Positions 55,504-63,522 of a stretch of 64,000 bases of DNA are shown in pieces; position 1 is the first letter of the stretch, and the number at the start of each line of letters is the position of its first letter. The notes below the pieces were generated by a model. It did not search any database, was not told the DNA's origin, and saw nothing but the letters and a program-made list of their open reading frames with translations. The position numbers and the translations under genes were made by a program. Source of the DNA: Algibacter sp. L3A6 (GTDB lineage Bacteria > Bacteroidota > Bacteroidia > Flavobacteriales > Flavobacteriaceae); contig NZ_CP047030.1 of the NCBI RefSeq assembly GCF_009796825.1, forward strand, positions 3,966,501-4,030,500. The letters are read 5' to 3'.

Positions 55504-55665
55504 ATGTTACGTTGGACAGTCACTTTTATAATATTAGCACTAATCGCCGGAGTTTTCGGATTTGGAGGAATAGCAGCAGGTGCGGCAAGCATCGCTAAAG
55601 TATTATTCTTCATATTTATTGTACTATTTATAGTCTCTTTAATTAGAGGAAATAAAAGAGTATAA
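55504..55665 (+). CDS. DUF1328 (YtjA-type) small membrane protein
   Basis: A 53-residue protein missed by length filters: MLRWTVTFIILALIAGVFG start and GGIAAGAASIAKVLFFIFI middle match the DUF1328 family closely (the conserved GFGGIAAGAASIAK core). Two hydrophobic helices; short basic C-terminus RGNKRV. These proteins sit in the inner membrane and are induced by stress in other bacteria. GCATCTTTGTATAAA lies 60 bases upstream as a promoter-like sequence. Confidence 0.9.
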   Translation: MLRWTVTFIILALIAGVFGFGGIAAGAASIAKVLFFIFIVLFIVSLIRGNKRV

Positions 55666-55738
55666 TTAAACTCACCTTGCAAATATTGGGGCAAGGAAAA
55701 AACACACCAATAATACATTAACCATTAAAACATACACA

Positions 55739-55930
55739 ATGAAAAAATCATTTTTATTCTTAGCATACGCCTTATTATTCACCATTTCAATCTCATCTTT
55801 CACTAGTTGTAGAGACGAAAAATCGACATCAGAAAAAGTTGAAGAATCTATTGATGATGCTGGAGACAACATCGAAGAAGGTGTTGAAGAAATTGAAGAC
55901 GAAATTGACGATGCTACGGACGACAATTAA
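55739..55930 (+). CDS. Small acidic lipoprotein
   Basis: A 63-residue lipoprotein precursor: signal peptide to Cys24 (SSFTSC) followed by ~40 residues rich in Glu and Asp (EESIDDAGDNIEEGVEEIEDE). Resembles small, very acidic surface or periplasmic lipoproteins seen among stress genes; function unknown. Followed by its own terminator. Confidence 0.75.
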   Translation: MKKSFLFLAYALLFTISISSFTSCRDEKSTSEKVEESIDDAGDNIEEGVEEIEDEIDDATDDN

Positions 55931-55963
55931 TAGTATTGAAAGAGAGAGAATTAATATAATTGC

Positions 55964-56009
55964 AAACAACGGGCATTTCTACTTAAAGATCTAGCCCGTT
56001 GTTTCTTTA
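55964..56009 (+). terminator. Rho-independent terminator after acidic lipoprotein
   Basis: AAACAACGGGC (55964) pairs with GCCCGTTGTTT (55994-56004), followed by CTTT. Confidence 0.7.
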
Positions 56010-56021
56010 AAATAAAAAATT

Positions 56022-56357
56022 ATGGAAAAGAAAAATTTAAAAAGCGAGAAAGATTACATTAAAATGTACCAAGAAAAAGGTTTTACTAGCAATTTCATGA
56101 TGGTAAACCATAAATTAGTGAGTACCGAAACTAAAAAAGAGTACTACCCTATGGATATAAAGGTAGTTGCAGAACACCGTTTTGAAGGTATCAGTAATCC
56201 ATCAGACATGTCCATTTTATACGCCATTGAAACAAAAGAAGGTAACAAAGGCACTGTTTTGGCAAACTACAGCCCATCTAGCGATACTAGTACTGCCGAA
56301 TTTTTTAAAGCCATTCCCAAAGAAAATGTATCTCAAGAAGCTAATTTTTTAAATTAA
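56022..56357 (+). CDS. Conserved small protein of unknown function
   Basis: A 111-residue soluble protein. The YRFEG/HRFEGISNPSDMSILYAIET stretch and KGTVLANYSP match a Bacteroidota family that databases label (without proof) as phosphoribosylpyrophosphate synthetase-like. It has none of the PRPP synthetase motifs, so that name should not be used. Likely a stress-linked protein by position. A frame-shifted shadow ORF in the same stretch is not real. Confidence 0.65.
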   Translation: MEKKNLKSEKDYIKMYQEKGFTSNFMMVNHKLVSTETKKEYYPMDIKVVAEHRFEGISNPSDMSILYAIETKEGNKGTVLANYSPSSDTSTAEFFKAIPKENVSQEANFLN

Positions 56358-56567
56358 TAGTTTAATTTTTTTTAATAAACCCAGTCTAAAAAACGAGTTC
56401 TAAACCCTACTATAAACTCCTAAATTACAAGCAAATAAACACAATTAATATACTACAAAACACTTAGACTTCTATAATATCAACTTCACCCAAAATCACT
56501 TTAATTATTTTTGAATAATTAACAGATTTAATTTGTTTTCTAAGCATTTTAAAAAAAAGTTTTGATA

Positions 56568-56592
56568 TCGATAAAAGCACTATATTTATCGA
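56568..56592. promoter_or_regulatory. Inverted repeat upstream of the AraC-type gene
   Basis: TCGATAAA and TTTATCGA, 9 bases apart, 67 bases upstream of the regulator's ATG. Suited to a dimeric DNA-binding protein or a small leader hairpin; target regulator unknown. The rest of the 56358-56658 gap is AT-rich and shows no gene. Confidence 0.4.
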
Positions 56593-56658
56593 AATAAAAT
56601 TACACTCAAAAAAGTACATTTTTTTAAAATAATTTAGATCCAATATTAGTCTGGTTTT

Positions 56659-57210
56659 ATGAAAATAAATATCAAATTTGATTATACTTTTATCTGTAAA
56701 GCCGTTTTACACGAACAATTAGAAGCACTCGGTTTAGAGTACAAGCTTAACAACTTAGGTGAAGTTGAATTCCAGAAAAAACTCTCTGTATTAGAAATCG
56801 AAAACGTAACGGAAGCTTTTAATAAGTATGGCATAGAAATATTGGCCAATCCACAAAACGTTTTAGTAGAACGCATCAAAGATTTAATAACAGAACTTAT
56901 AAGCGACCCTGAGAAATCTAGAAAATACAATGTTTCTAGTTATTTGGCCGATGAGTTAAACTATTCTTACGCACACCTATCGTCTGTATTTTCAGAAATA
57001 ACATACTCTTCAATAGAGAATTTTATTATTCTGAAAAAAATTGACCTTGCCAAGCATCTTATTATTCATAAAGACTTTACTCTCACAGAAATTGCTCACC
57101 AACTAAATTATAGTAGTGTTGCACATTTATCTACGCAGTTTAAAAAAACAACGGGCCTTACGCCTTCTGCTTTTCAGCGTATTATTAAAAAACGACAAGA
57201 AATTGAATAA
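56659..57210 (+). CDS. AraC-family transcriptional regulator (short form)
   Basis: A 183-residue protein. The C-terminal ~85 residues form an AraC helix-turn-helix pair: YNVSSYLADELNYSYAHLSSVF for the first and FTLTEIAHQLNYSSVAHLSTQFKKTTGLTPS for the second. The N-terminal ~95 residues show no recognised ligand domain. It is 15 bases ahead of a lone receiver gene, so the two form a pair. Likely a local regulator of stress genes. Confidence 0.85.
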   Translation: MKINIKFDYTFICKAVLHEQLEALGLEYKLNNLGEVEFQKKLSVLEIENVTEAFNKYGIEILANPQNVLVERIKDLITELISDPEKSRKYNVSSYLADELNYSYAHLSSVFSEITYSSIENFIILKKIDLAKHLIIHKDFTLTEIAHQLNYSSVAHLSTQFKKTTGLTPSAFQRIIKKRQEIE

Positions 57211-57225
57211 TAAAAATTTAGAGCT

Positions 57226-57672
57226 ATGCCGTTAACTATTATGAATATTGTTTTGGCCGACGATGACGAAGATGATCGCTTATTATTCGATGAGGCTATA
57301 TCGGAAATTGATGTAAAAACTAAACTATCGTTATTTAATGATGGTAAAGCCCTTATGGATTATTTGGTTTTACCAGATACCATTTTACCAGAAATTGTAT
57401 TTCTGGATTTAAACATGCCAATAAAAAACGGTATGCAATGTTTAAAAGAAATTCGTGCAAACGATAAACTTAAAGAGCTTTGCGTTGCCATATATTCTAC
57501 ATCTTCATCTGAAGAAGATATTGAAAACACCTTTGTTAATGGTGCCAATGTTTACATTAATAAACCCAACAGCTTTTCTGCGCTTAAAAAAGCCATAGAT
57601 AAAGTTTTAAAAATAAACTGGCAATACCACACCTCTGCGCTTAATAGAGACAACTTTTTATTGCGCTTATAA
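57226..57672 (+). CDS. Single-domain response regulator
   Basis: A 148-residue lone receiver domain. VLADDDEDDRLLFDEA carries the acidic pocket, EIVFLDLNMPIKNG the phosphoacceptor Asp near residue 65, and AIYSTSSSEEDIE plus VYINKPNSFSAL the Thr/Ser and Lys positions. No output domain. This subtype (as in RcpA-like proteins) often partners multi-PAS kinases of the phytochrome-like type, and such a kinase follows. An inner ATG at 57241 is an alternative start. Likely co-transcribed with the AraC gene. Confidence 0.88.
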   Translation: MPLTIMNIVLADDDEDDRLLFDEAISEIDVKTKLSLFNDGKALMDYLVLPDTILPEIVFLDLNMPIKNGMQCLKEIRANDKLKELCVAIYSTSSSEEDIENTFVNGANVYINKPNSFSALKKAIDKVLKINWQYHTSALNRDNFLLRL

Positions 57673-57702
57673 CGGGCATTTCTTCAAGGTTTATCGCTGT
57701 AT

Positions 57703-57738
57703 AGCACAGGAAACATTCTTTTCTGTGCTCATTTACTA
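57703..57738 (+). terminator. Rho-independent terminator after the receiver gene
   Basis: AGCACAG (57703-57709) pairs with CTGTGCT (57723-57729), followed by a T-rich stretch. Confidence 0.65.
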
Positions 57739-57841
57739 TTTTTTTTAACTCAATCGATTACAGGATTAACTGAAACGGTTTTTTAAAAAATAGTTTCCTT
57801 ACTTTAGCGAGGTTATCATTCATATAAATTCGAATTAGAAG

Positions 57842-60409
57842 GTGATTAAAACATACAAAATTTTTATTGTACTCCTTATTTTGGCGCTATCGGTGTTAAT
57901 GTATTTAGGCAGTAACAGCTACAAGCAAATTAGAGAATTAGAGAAAACCGCCGAAATGGTAATGCATACACTACGTGTAGAAACCGAGATTAACAGTCTG
58001 TTTTCGCAATATGCCATGATGCAGTCTCGAATTTTTGAAAACAAGTTGCTAAACAATTTCGATCGCGAAACCTTATTAAAAAACCAAAAAGATACTACAC
58101 TCAAAATATTTAAACGTTTAGATATTTTAACTAAAGACAACGCAAAACAACAGCAGAATTTAGAAGAACTTATAGGTTTAGAAGCTTCTTTTTATAAAAG
58201 CATAGAAGCTTTAAATACCGAGGCTACAGCCGATAAAGAACTGCAAAACGCACATTTACAAGATGTATCTGCATTAATTCGAAAAATAGAAACGATTAAA
58301 GCCAATATGTTGGGCCATGAAGAAATTCTGTTGTCGCGTCGCCAAGAAGAATTTTCTGCATCGAGACGACTAAATCCAATAATGACGTTATTTTTAGGCA
58401 TGTTTGCCCTGCTTATTTTTATAATCTCGTTTTGGCAAATTAACAAACAGCGTAAAAAAAACGATAGAACTACAGCCTTTCTAGAAAGTGTATTAAAAAA
58501 CACTGAAAATATAGTAAGTTACTATACGCCTATTAAAGATGAAGACGATAAAATAACCGATTTTAAAATTATTTACGTTAACGAAAATATTGAAGATGTA
58601 TTAGGCACATCGTCTCTTGTTTTAGAAAACCAATTACTTTCTAAAGTGTTACCAATACATTTTGAAAATGGTGTTTTTGATGCTATGGTAACTTGCTACA
58701 ACAGTGGCGAAACCCAGCGCTTCGAAAAAACCAATAATTTTAACGATACCCAATATCGTTTTAAAACTAATGTGGTTAAGCTTAACGATGGTGTTCTGGC
58801 AACAGCCAGCGATACTACGGAAGAGTATGATATCAAACAAAACCTAATTACCGCTAAAGACCAACTACAAACTCAAAACCTTTTACTTCTAGACAACCGT
58901 GCTTTTTTAAGTAATATATTTAAAAGCACCTCTAATATTGTAATGCACTTTAAGTCTATTAGAGATGCAGCAGGTAAAATAATTGATTTCGATACCTTAT
59001 TTATTAACGATGCCATTAGCGACGTTATTGGTGATATACCTGCCGATGTTAAGCATAAAAAAGCTTCGGAAATTTATCCAACAGTATTCGAGAATGGTGT
59101 ATTCGAAAAAATGGTAACTTGTATTGAAGAAGAACGCCAAATTGAATACGAAACCAACTTTGAAAAAGATGGAGAAACCAGGTGGTTCCAAGCTACAGCT
59201 ATTAAACTTAACGATGGTGTAACTATAACCACTAGTGATATTACACTAGAAAAAACAAGAGCTGCAAAATTAAACGATTTAAATGCTGAACTAGAAATAC
59301 AAAACTCCATTTTTAAAGATGCCGAAGGTGTTGCAGATATTGGTAGTTATGTTTGGTATTTAGATACAGGAGCTGCAAATATATCGGACAATTTCTATAG
59401 AATTTTAGGGTTTACTCCCAATGAGTTTGATATCACTTTTGATAGCTATAGAGAACTTGTGCATCCCGACGATTTAGGTCGTTACGATCAATTGGGTGAG
59501 GAAACTGTAGAGCATGGAAACTCTGATATACATACCTACCGTGTTATTACCAAAAGAGGTAACGTAAAGCATATTTACGTAAACGGACAAAAAGTAATTA
59601 AAGAGGGCAGACCAGCTTCTGTTGGTGTTGTGCAAGATATAACCAACCGTGTAAAGACTGAAGAAAAATTAAGAAATAAGAATGAAGAATTAAAACGTTC
59701 TAATGCCGAATTGGAAAGTTTCAACCGTGTGGCGAGTCATGATTTACAAGAACCTATGCGGAAAATACAAATGTTTATTTCACGTCTTTCGGATCGTGAG
59801 TTAGATAAACTTTCCGATAAGGGAAAAATGTATTTTGAAAAAATAGATAGTTCTGCAAACCGTATGCAAACGCTTATTAAATATCTGCTTGCCTACTCCC
59901 GTATTAACCGAACTAAAAAAGATTTTATAAAAATATCACTTAACGATACTATGGAAAAAGTATTGGGCGATCTAGAAGAACGTATTGAGGAAACGGGTGT
60001 TGATATTGCTATAGATAATTTACCATCATTAAAAGCCATTCCTTTTCAAATGGAGCAACTGTTTAATAACTTAGTTTCTAACGCTATTAAATACGGTAGC
60101 ACCACAGAGGCTCCAAAAATTGTTATTGACTGTAAAAAGCTATCTAGAAATAAAATCTCGGAGGTTTTTGATAAGAAACGTAAAAACTACTACCGCATAT
60201 CTATAATGGATAATGGTATTGGTTTCGATCAAGAAAATGCCGAAAAAATATTCGGCCTGTTCGAGCGTTTACATCAAAAAGATGAATATTCGGGAACCGG
60301 AATTGGCTTAGCCATTTGCAAGAAAATCGTTTTAAATCACAAAGGACATATTGTAGCGCAGAGTGAACCTGGTAAAGGTTCTACCTTCTGTATTTACTTG
60401 CCTGCTTAG
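57842..60409 (+). CDS. Multi-PAS membrane histidine kinase
   Basis: An 855-residue sensor kinase starting at GTG. Two hydrophobic segments (~5-22 and ~180-198) bracket an ~150-residue extracellular helical sensor; then three PAS/PAC-like domains (~210-330, 350-470, 500-620), a HisKA region with His633 in VASHDLQEPMRKIQ, and HATPase_c (NNLVSNAIKYGS, DNGIGFDQEN, GTGIGLAICKK). Like cyanobacterial phytochrome-class kinases, the histidine motif has SHDLQEP. It likely phosphorylates the lone receiver upstream. The first two PAS domains are repeats of each other (NFNDTQYRFKTN and NFEKDGETRWFQ end segments with KLNDGV). Confidence 0.88.
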   Translation: MIKTYKIFIVLLILALSVLMYLGSNSYKQIRELEKTAEMVMHTLRVETEINSLFSQYAMMQSRIFENKLLNNFDRETLLKNQKDTTLKIFKRLDILTKDNAKQQQNLEELIGLEASFYKSIEALNTEATADKELQNAHLQDVSALIRKIETIKANMLGHEEILLSRRQEEFSASRRLNPIMTLFLGMFALLIFIISFWQINKQRKKNDRTTAFLESVLKNTENIVSYYTPIKDEDDKITDFKIIYVNENIEDVLGTSSLVLENQLLSKVLPIHFENGVFDAMVTCYNSGETQRFEKTNNFNDTQYRFKTNVVKLNDGVLATASDTTEEYDIKQNLITAKDQLQTQNLLLLDNRAFLSNIFKSTSNIVMHFKSIRDAAGKIIDFDTLFINDAISDVIGDIPADVKHKKASEIYPTVFENGVFEKMVTCIEEERQIEYETNFEKDGETRWFQATAIKLNDGVTITTSDITLEKTRAAKLNDLNAELEIQNSIFKDAEGVADIGSYVWYLDTGAANISDNFYRILGFTPNEFDITFDSYRELVHPDDLGRYDQLGEETVEHGNSDIHTYRVITKRGNVKHIYVNGQKVIKEGRPASVGVVQDITNRVKTEEKLRNKNEELKRSNAELESFNRVASHDLQEPMRKIQMFISRLSDRELDKLSDKGKMYFEKIDSSANRMQTLIKYLLAYSRINRTKKDFIKISLNDTMEKVLGDLEERIEETGVDIAIDNLPSLKAIPFQMEQLFNNLVSNAIKYGSTTEAPKIVIDCKKLSRNKISEVFDKKRKNYYRISIMDNGIGFDQENAEKIFGLFERLHQKDEYSGTGIGLAICKKIVLNHKGHIVAQSEPGKGSTFCIYLPA

Positions 60410-60450
60410 AGTTGGGTAGCCCAAAACCTTTCCTGTAAAACAAAATTACA

Positions 60451-60483
60451 AAGCGCATCTTTAAACACGATGCGCTTATTTTT
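60451..60483. terminator. Bidirectional terminator between kinase and terC
   Basis: AAGCGCATC (60451-60459) pairs with GATGCGCTT (60469-60477); ATTTTTT follows on the plus strand. It overlaps the terC stop codon, which is compact but normal for convergent genes. Confidence 0.7.
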
Positions 60484-61270
60484 TGATTGTTTTCTTCTTC
60501 AACTTCATATTTAAAAATTCTACTAAAAGTGAAAATGCAATAGCAAAATATAAGTATCCTTTTGGAATAGCACCAATAGTCTGCCCAAATATTACCGTGC
60601 CAGATAAATGTGCAGCTTCTGTAACTAGCATAAAGCCAATAAGAATTAAAAAAGATAAGGCTAATAATTGCATAGATGGATGCGCACTAATAAACTCGCG
60701 TATTGGGTTTGCAAACAGCATCATTATTAATATAGATATTACCACAGCTATTATCATTAATATAAGGGCATCGTTATGGTGTTCGCCAATACCGTTGGTC
60801 ATCCCCACAGCTGTTAGTATGGAATCTATAGAAAATATAAAATCTATAATTACAATTTGCACAATAGCTTTAGATAGCGAAGTGATCTTTTTTGCTTTTA
60901 ATTCATGTTCCTCCTGCCCTGGCTCGTCTAGTTTTTCATGAATTTCCGAAGTACTCTTATACAATAGAAAGAGCCCACCGAAAAATAAGATGAGTGCTTG
61001 CCAACTTATACCAACTTCTAACCAAGACCATGTAATCTTGTAAAACGGCTCTTTTAGACCTACAAGGAAAGACACACCTAATAATAGCAAAATACGCTGT
61101 ACCATGGCTAACATAAGCCCTAAGTTGGTTGCTTTACGCTGTTGGTGCTCCGGAAGTTTATCGGCCGCTATGGAAATAAACACAATATTATCTATACCTA
61201 ATATAATTTCTAAAAAGGTTAGGGTTAATAAAGCTACCCAAGCATCGGGACTTGAAAATATTTCGAACAT
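60476..61270 (-). CDS. TerC-family membrane protein
   Basis: A 264-residue integral membrane protein with about seven helices. LEIILGIDNIVFISIAADKLP and IDFIFSIDSILTAVGMTN show the paired Asp motifs of the TerC/Alx family, which in other bacteria exports manganese or confers tellurite resistance. A His-rich loop (GEHHND) lies near the middle. Monocistronic, convergent to the kinase gene. Metal homeostasis or envelope stress role. Confidence 0.88.
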   Translation of the reverse strand: MFEIFSSPDAWVALLTLTFLEIILGIDNIVFISIAADKLPEHQQRKATNLGLMLAMVQRILLLLGVSFLVGLKEPFYKITWSWLEVGISWQALILFFGGLFLLYKSTSEIHEKLDEPGQEEHELKAKKITSLSKAIVQIVIIDFIFSIDSILTAVGMTNGIGEHHNDALILMIIAVVISILIMMLFANPIREFISAHPSMQLLALSFLILIGFMLVTEAAHLSGTVIFGQTIGAIPKGYLYFAIAFSLLVEFLNMKLKKKTIKK

Positions 61271-61498
61271 GATTTAATCTCTTTTTTGTGTGTAATTGAA
61301 TATGGTTTAATATATAGATGAAATTTATAAAAAATTAACCACAGTTTGCTAGAAATACTTCGTTTGCATCAAAATTTAATGGTTTAACGGCCTAAAACAG
61401 GCACTTTCCGATAATTATATAACATAATACGAAAATTGTATAACGAAAAAGGTGTGTCTATTTCTGAACTTTGTATCAAACAAAATAGCAAAACAATT

Positions 61499-61642
61499 AT
61501 GAAAAATAACAGCCAAAATTACCTAACAAATTCGAGAGTGGGACGTAGATGGTCTAAAGAGACTTTAAACGATACAGAGCATAATGTTTCAACCCCATCT
61601 GATAGTTCTACAGAAGGAACTAAACAAGACCCAAATTATTAA
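61499..61642 (+). CDS. Small hydrophilic protein (47 residues)
   Basis: ATG at 61499 gives a 47-residue polar protein (KNNSQNYLTNSRVGRRWSKE, SDSSTEGTKQDPNY). The longer frame from 61436 overlaps promoter-like sequence (GAACTTTGTATC), so the inner start is preferred. Followed 26 bases later by an lmo0937-type gene. Unknown function, probably a stress-regulon protein. Confidence 0.55.
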   Translation: MKNNSQNYLTNSRVGRRWSKETLNDTEHNVSTPSDSSTEGTKQDPNY

Positions 61643-61667
61643 AAAATATTGACCTCAAACTAATGAT

Positions 61668-61814
61668 ATGTATAAAATATTAAATGTACTCGCTATAGTT
61701 CTATTCGGTCTTTGGGCCATTGGATTTTTTGTGTACAACCTTATCATTATTTCACACATATTTTTAGTATCGGCAACAGTGGTACTAATTATAAGAGTAT
61801 TAAAAGAAAAATAA
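61668..61814 (+). CDS. lmo0937-family small membrane protein
   Basis: A 48-residue protein, start ATG at 61668, stop TAA at 61812. LNVLAIVLFGLWAIGFFVYN, then LIIISHIFLVSATVVLIIRVLKEK: two hydrophobic helices with a short turn and a basic end, as in the lmo0937 family that recurs in Bacteroidota. Function not known; it accompanies other small membrane stress proteins here. Same strand as the AraC gene 26 bases on. Confidence 0.85.
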   Translation: MYKILNVLAIVLFGLWAIGFFVYNLIIISHIFLVSATVVLIIRVLKEK

Positions 61815-61840
61815 AACCCTAACCCTTAAAACGCATTATT

Positions 61841-62872
61841 ATGAAAGTTATAGATCTTAAAACAAATAATTTAGAACAAACCTTTAACCAATTAAAGGCA
61901 GACCTAGGTGGCCGTTTAGATTCAGCACACAAAGAGTACTCTTTAGAAATTGATAATAACATGGCTAAGGGTGAAATTAAAGGTGTATCTGTTAACGAAA
62001 ATATATCTTTCTTAGAATATAATATTACGTTTGAAAACGATACCGTAATCGCTAGAAACACACCAACCACTAACCCTATTTACTTTCTGTATTGTGCAGA
62101 AGGGCAAATGAGTCACGGGTTTGGATTAAACAGTAAACAACGCTCTTTAAACCAGTTTCAAACTGGAATATTTGCCAGCGACCCGCATAAAACAAGCTGT
62201 TTCTTTTTTAGAAAAGGACAAACAGTAAAATTCTCTAACATTAGTTTCGATACAAAATCTGATAGTGAAGATGCCGATGCTATAAACCTATTGCAAACCC
62301 AACTTTTAAAAACTTTTATGCCAAAAGGTGACAAAGAAATTTTTGCATACATAGGCTCTTATAACTTGAGAATTTCAGAAAAAATACAACAATTAGAAGC
62401 TATTAAGCAAAAAGGTATTGTTAGACAATTATTAACTAACGGTATTGTACACATGATTTTGGCTTTAGAAATTGAGCAACACAACGAGGATACTAAAAAT
62501 GGTGTAACCAACTTCGGGTCTTTAAGCAGAAGCGAAATGGATACCATTAACGAGTTATCTAACTTTATACAAAACTACCCGGAAATTAAATATACACTGG
62601 CTTACTTAAGTAAAAAAGGTGGTATGTCTCCGGCAAAATTACAAGAAGGTTTTAAATTATTGCACAACCGTACGGTATCGGACTTTATTAGAAACACCCG
62701 TGTGGAAACTGCTGAAAACCTATTGAAAACAACGGACTTAAATATCTCTGAAATTGTTTACACCGTTGGTTTAACAAGTAGAAGTTATTTTTCTAAAATT
62801 TTTAAAGAAAAATATAACTGTAGCCCAAAGTATTACCAAGAAAATCAATATTCGGTAGCTGTAACAGCCTAA
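61841..62872 (+). CDS. AraC-family transcriptional regulator
   Basis: A 343-residue regulator with a variable N-terminal sensor part (residues 1-235, no known domain recognised; positions near 70-110 resemble a beta-rich cupin-like fold) and a C-terminal AraC DNA-binding domain. The latter shows LAYLSKKGGMSPAKLQEGF and LNISEIVYTVGLTSRSYFSKIFKE, the two HTH motifs. Terminated at 62915. It closes the stress cluster and may control it, since small membrane stress proteins directly precede it. Confidence 0.9.
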   Translation: MKVIDLKTNNLEQTFNQLKADLGGRLDSAHKEYSLEIDNNMAKGEIKGVSVNENISFLEYNITFENDTVIARNTPTTNPIYFLYCAEGQMSHGFGLNSKQRSLNQFQTGIFASDPHKTSCFFFRKGQTVKFSNISFDTKSDSEDADAINLLQTQLLKTFMPKGDKEIFAYIGSYNLRISEKIQQLEAIKQKGIVRQLLTNGIVHMILALEIEQHNEDTKNGVTNFGSLSRSEMDTINELSNFIQNYPEIKYTLAYLSKKGGMSPAKLQEGFKLLHNRTVSDFIRNTRVETAENLLKTTDLNISEIVYTVGLTSRSYFSKIFKEKYNCSPKYYQENQYSVAVTA

Positions 62873-62914
62873 TTAATAAACAAGTTTTTGGGATATACTC
62901 CCGAAATAACAATG

Positions 62915-62944
62915 AAAAAATCCGCTAGCTTAGCGGATTTTTTG
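62915..62944 (+). terminator. Rho-independent terminator after AraC regulator
   Basis: TCCGCTA and TAGCGGA pair around GCT, flanked by A- and T-runs (AAAAAATCCGC...). Confidence 0.85.
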
Positions 62945-63077
62945 TTTTTGGGAAGGTTTGGGTTGAGTTTAATTTGGGTACGAAATTGTTAAAAACTCTT
63001 ACAAGTTGTTAATCAATATTTTGAGTTTAGTGAAATGGTTTTTATATGTTTGTTGTAAGTAATTTGAGCAAACCTTT

Positions 63078-63518
63078 ATGAGTAGACTAAAAATTTTTAT
63101 AAGCATTTTAATTCTGACCATAACATTTAGTAGTTGTGGAAATAAAGAGAATGAAGAAAACACCAACTCAAAAACTGAATTAGAAAAAGTTGAATTTCCC
63201 AAGAAAGTTTTTACCGAATCAGAAATTGCTAAATACACAGTTTCTGCGATTATGAATCAATCACCTGAAATAATTAAAGTAAAAGACAATATCGGAATTT
63301 ATATCGTTTCGTATACTCGAAAGGATGATGGGGAAAAGTTTGATTACAAGATTAAGATTAGCGGAAACAAAGTTTCCTGGGGAACTAGTGATGGAAGATG
63401 GAGAGACACTAAATTTGACGAGAAAATAAAGTATTCTGAAAAAGATAATAAACTAAAAATCATACAGACTTTTGAAAATGGTTCTGAAATTGTAAAAGAA
63501 TTTAAAAAAACAGAATAA
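63078..63518 (+). CDS. Lipoprotein of unknown function
   Basis: A 146-residue lipoprotein: signal peptide to Cys21 (LTITFSSC), then a lysine- and glutamate-rich linker and a beta-rich part with IGIYIVSYTRKDDGEKFDYK and ISGNKVSWGTSDGRWRD. No family recognised. It is 4 bases ahead of the next open frame, so both are likely one transcript. Confidence 0.7.
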   Translation: MSRLKIFISILILTITFSSCGNKENEENTNSKTELEKVEFPKKVFTESEIAKYTVSAIMNQSPEIIKVKDNIGIYIVSYTRKDDGEKFDYKIKISGNKVSWGTSDGRWRDTKFDEKIKYSEKDNKLKIIQTFENGSEIVKEFKKTE

Positions 63519-63522
63519 ATAA

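Noticed and set aside
61436..61498. Longer start for the 47-residue protein
   Set aside because: The extra stretch coincides with promoter-like sequence (GAACTTTGTATC) and has no protein-like features.
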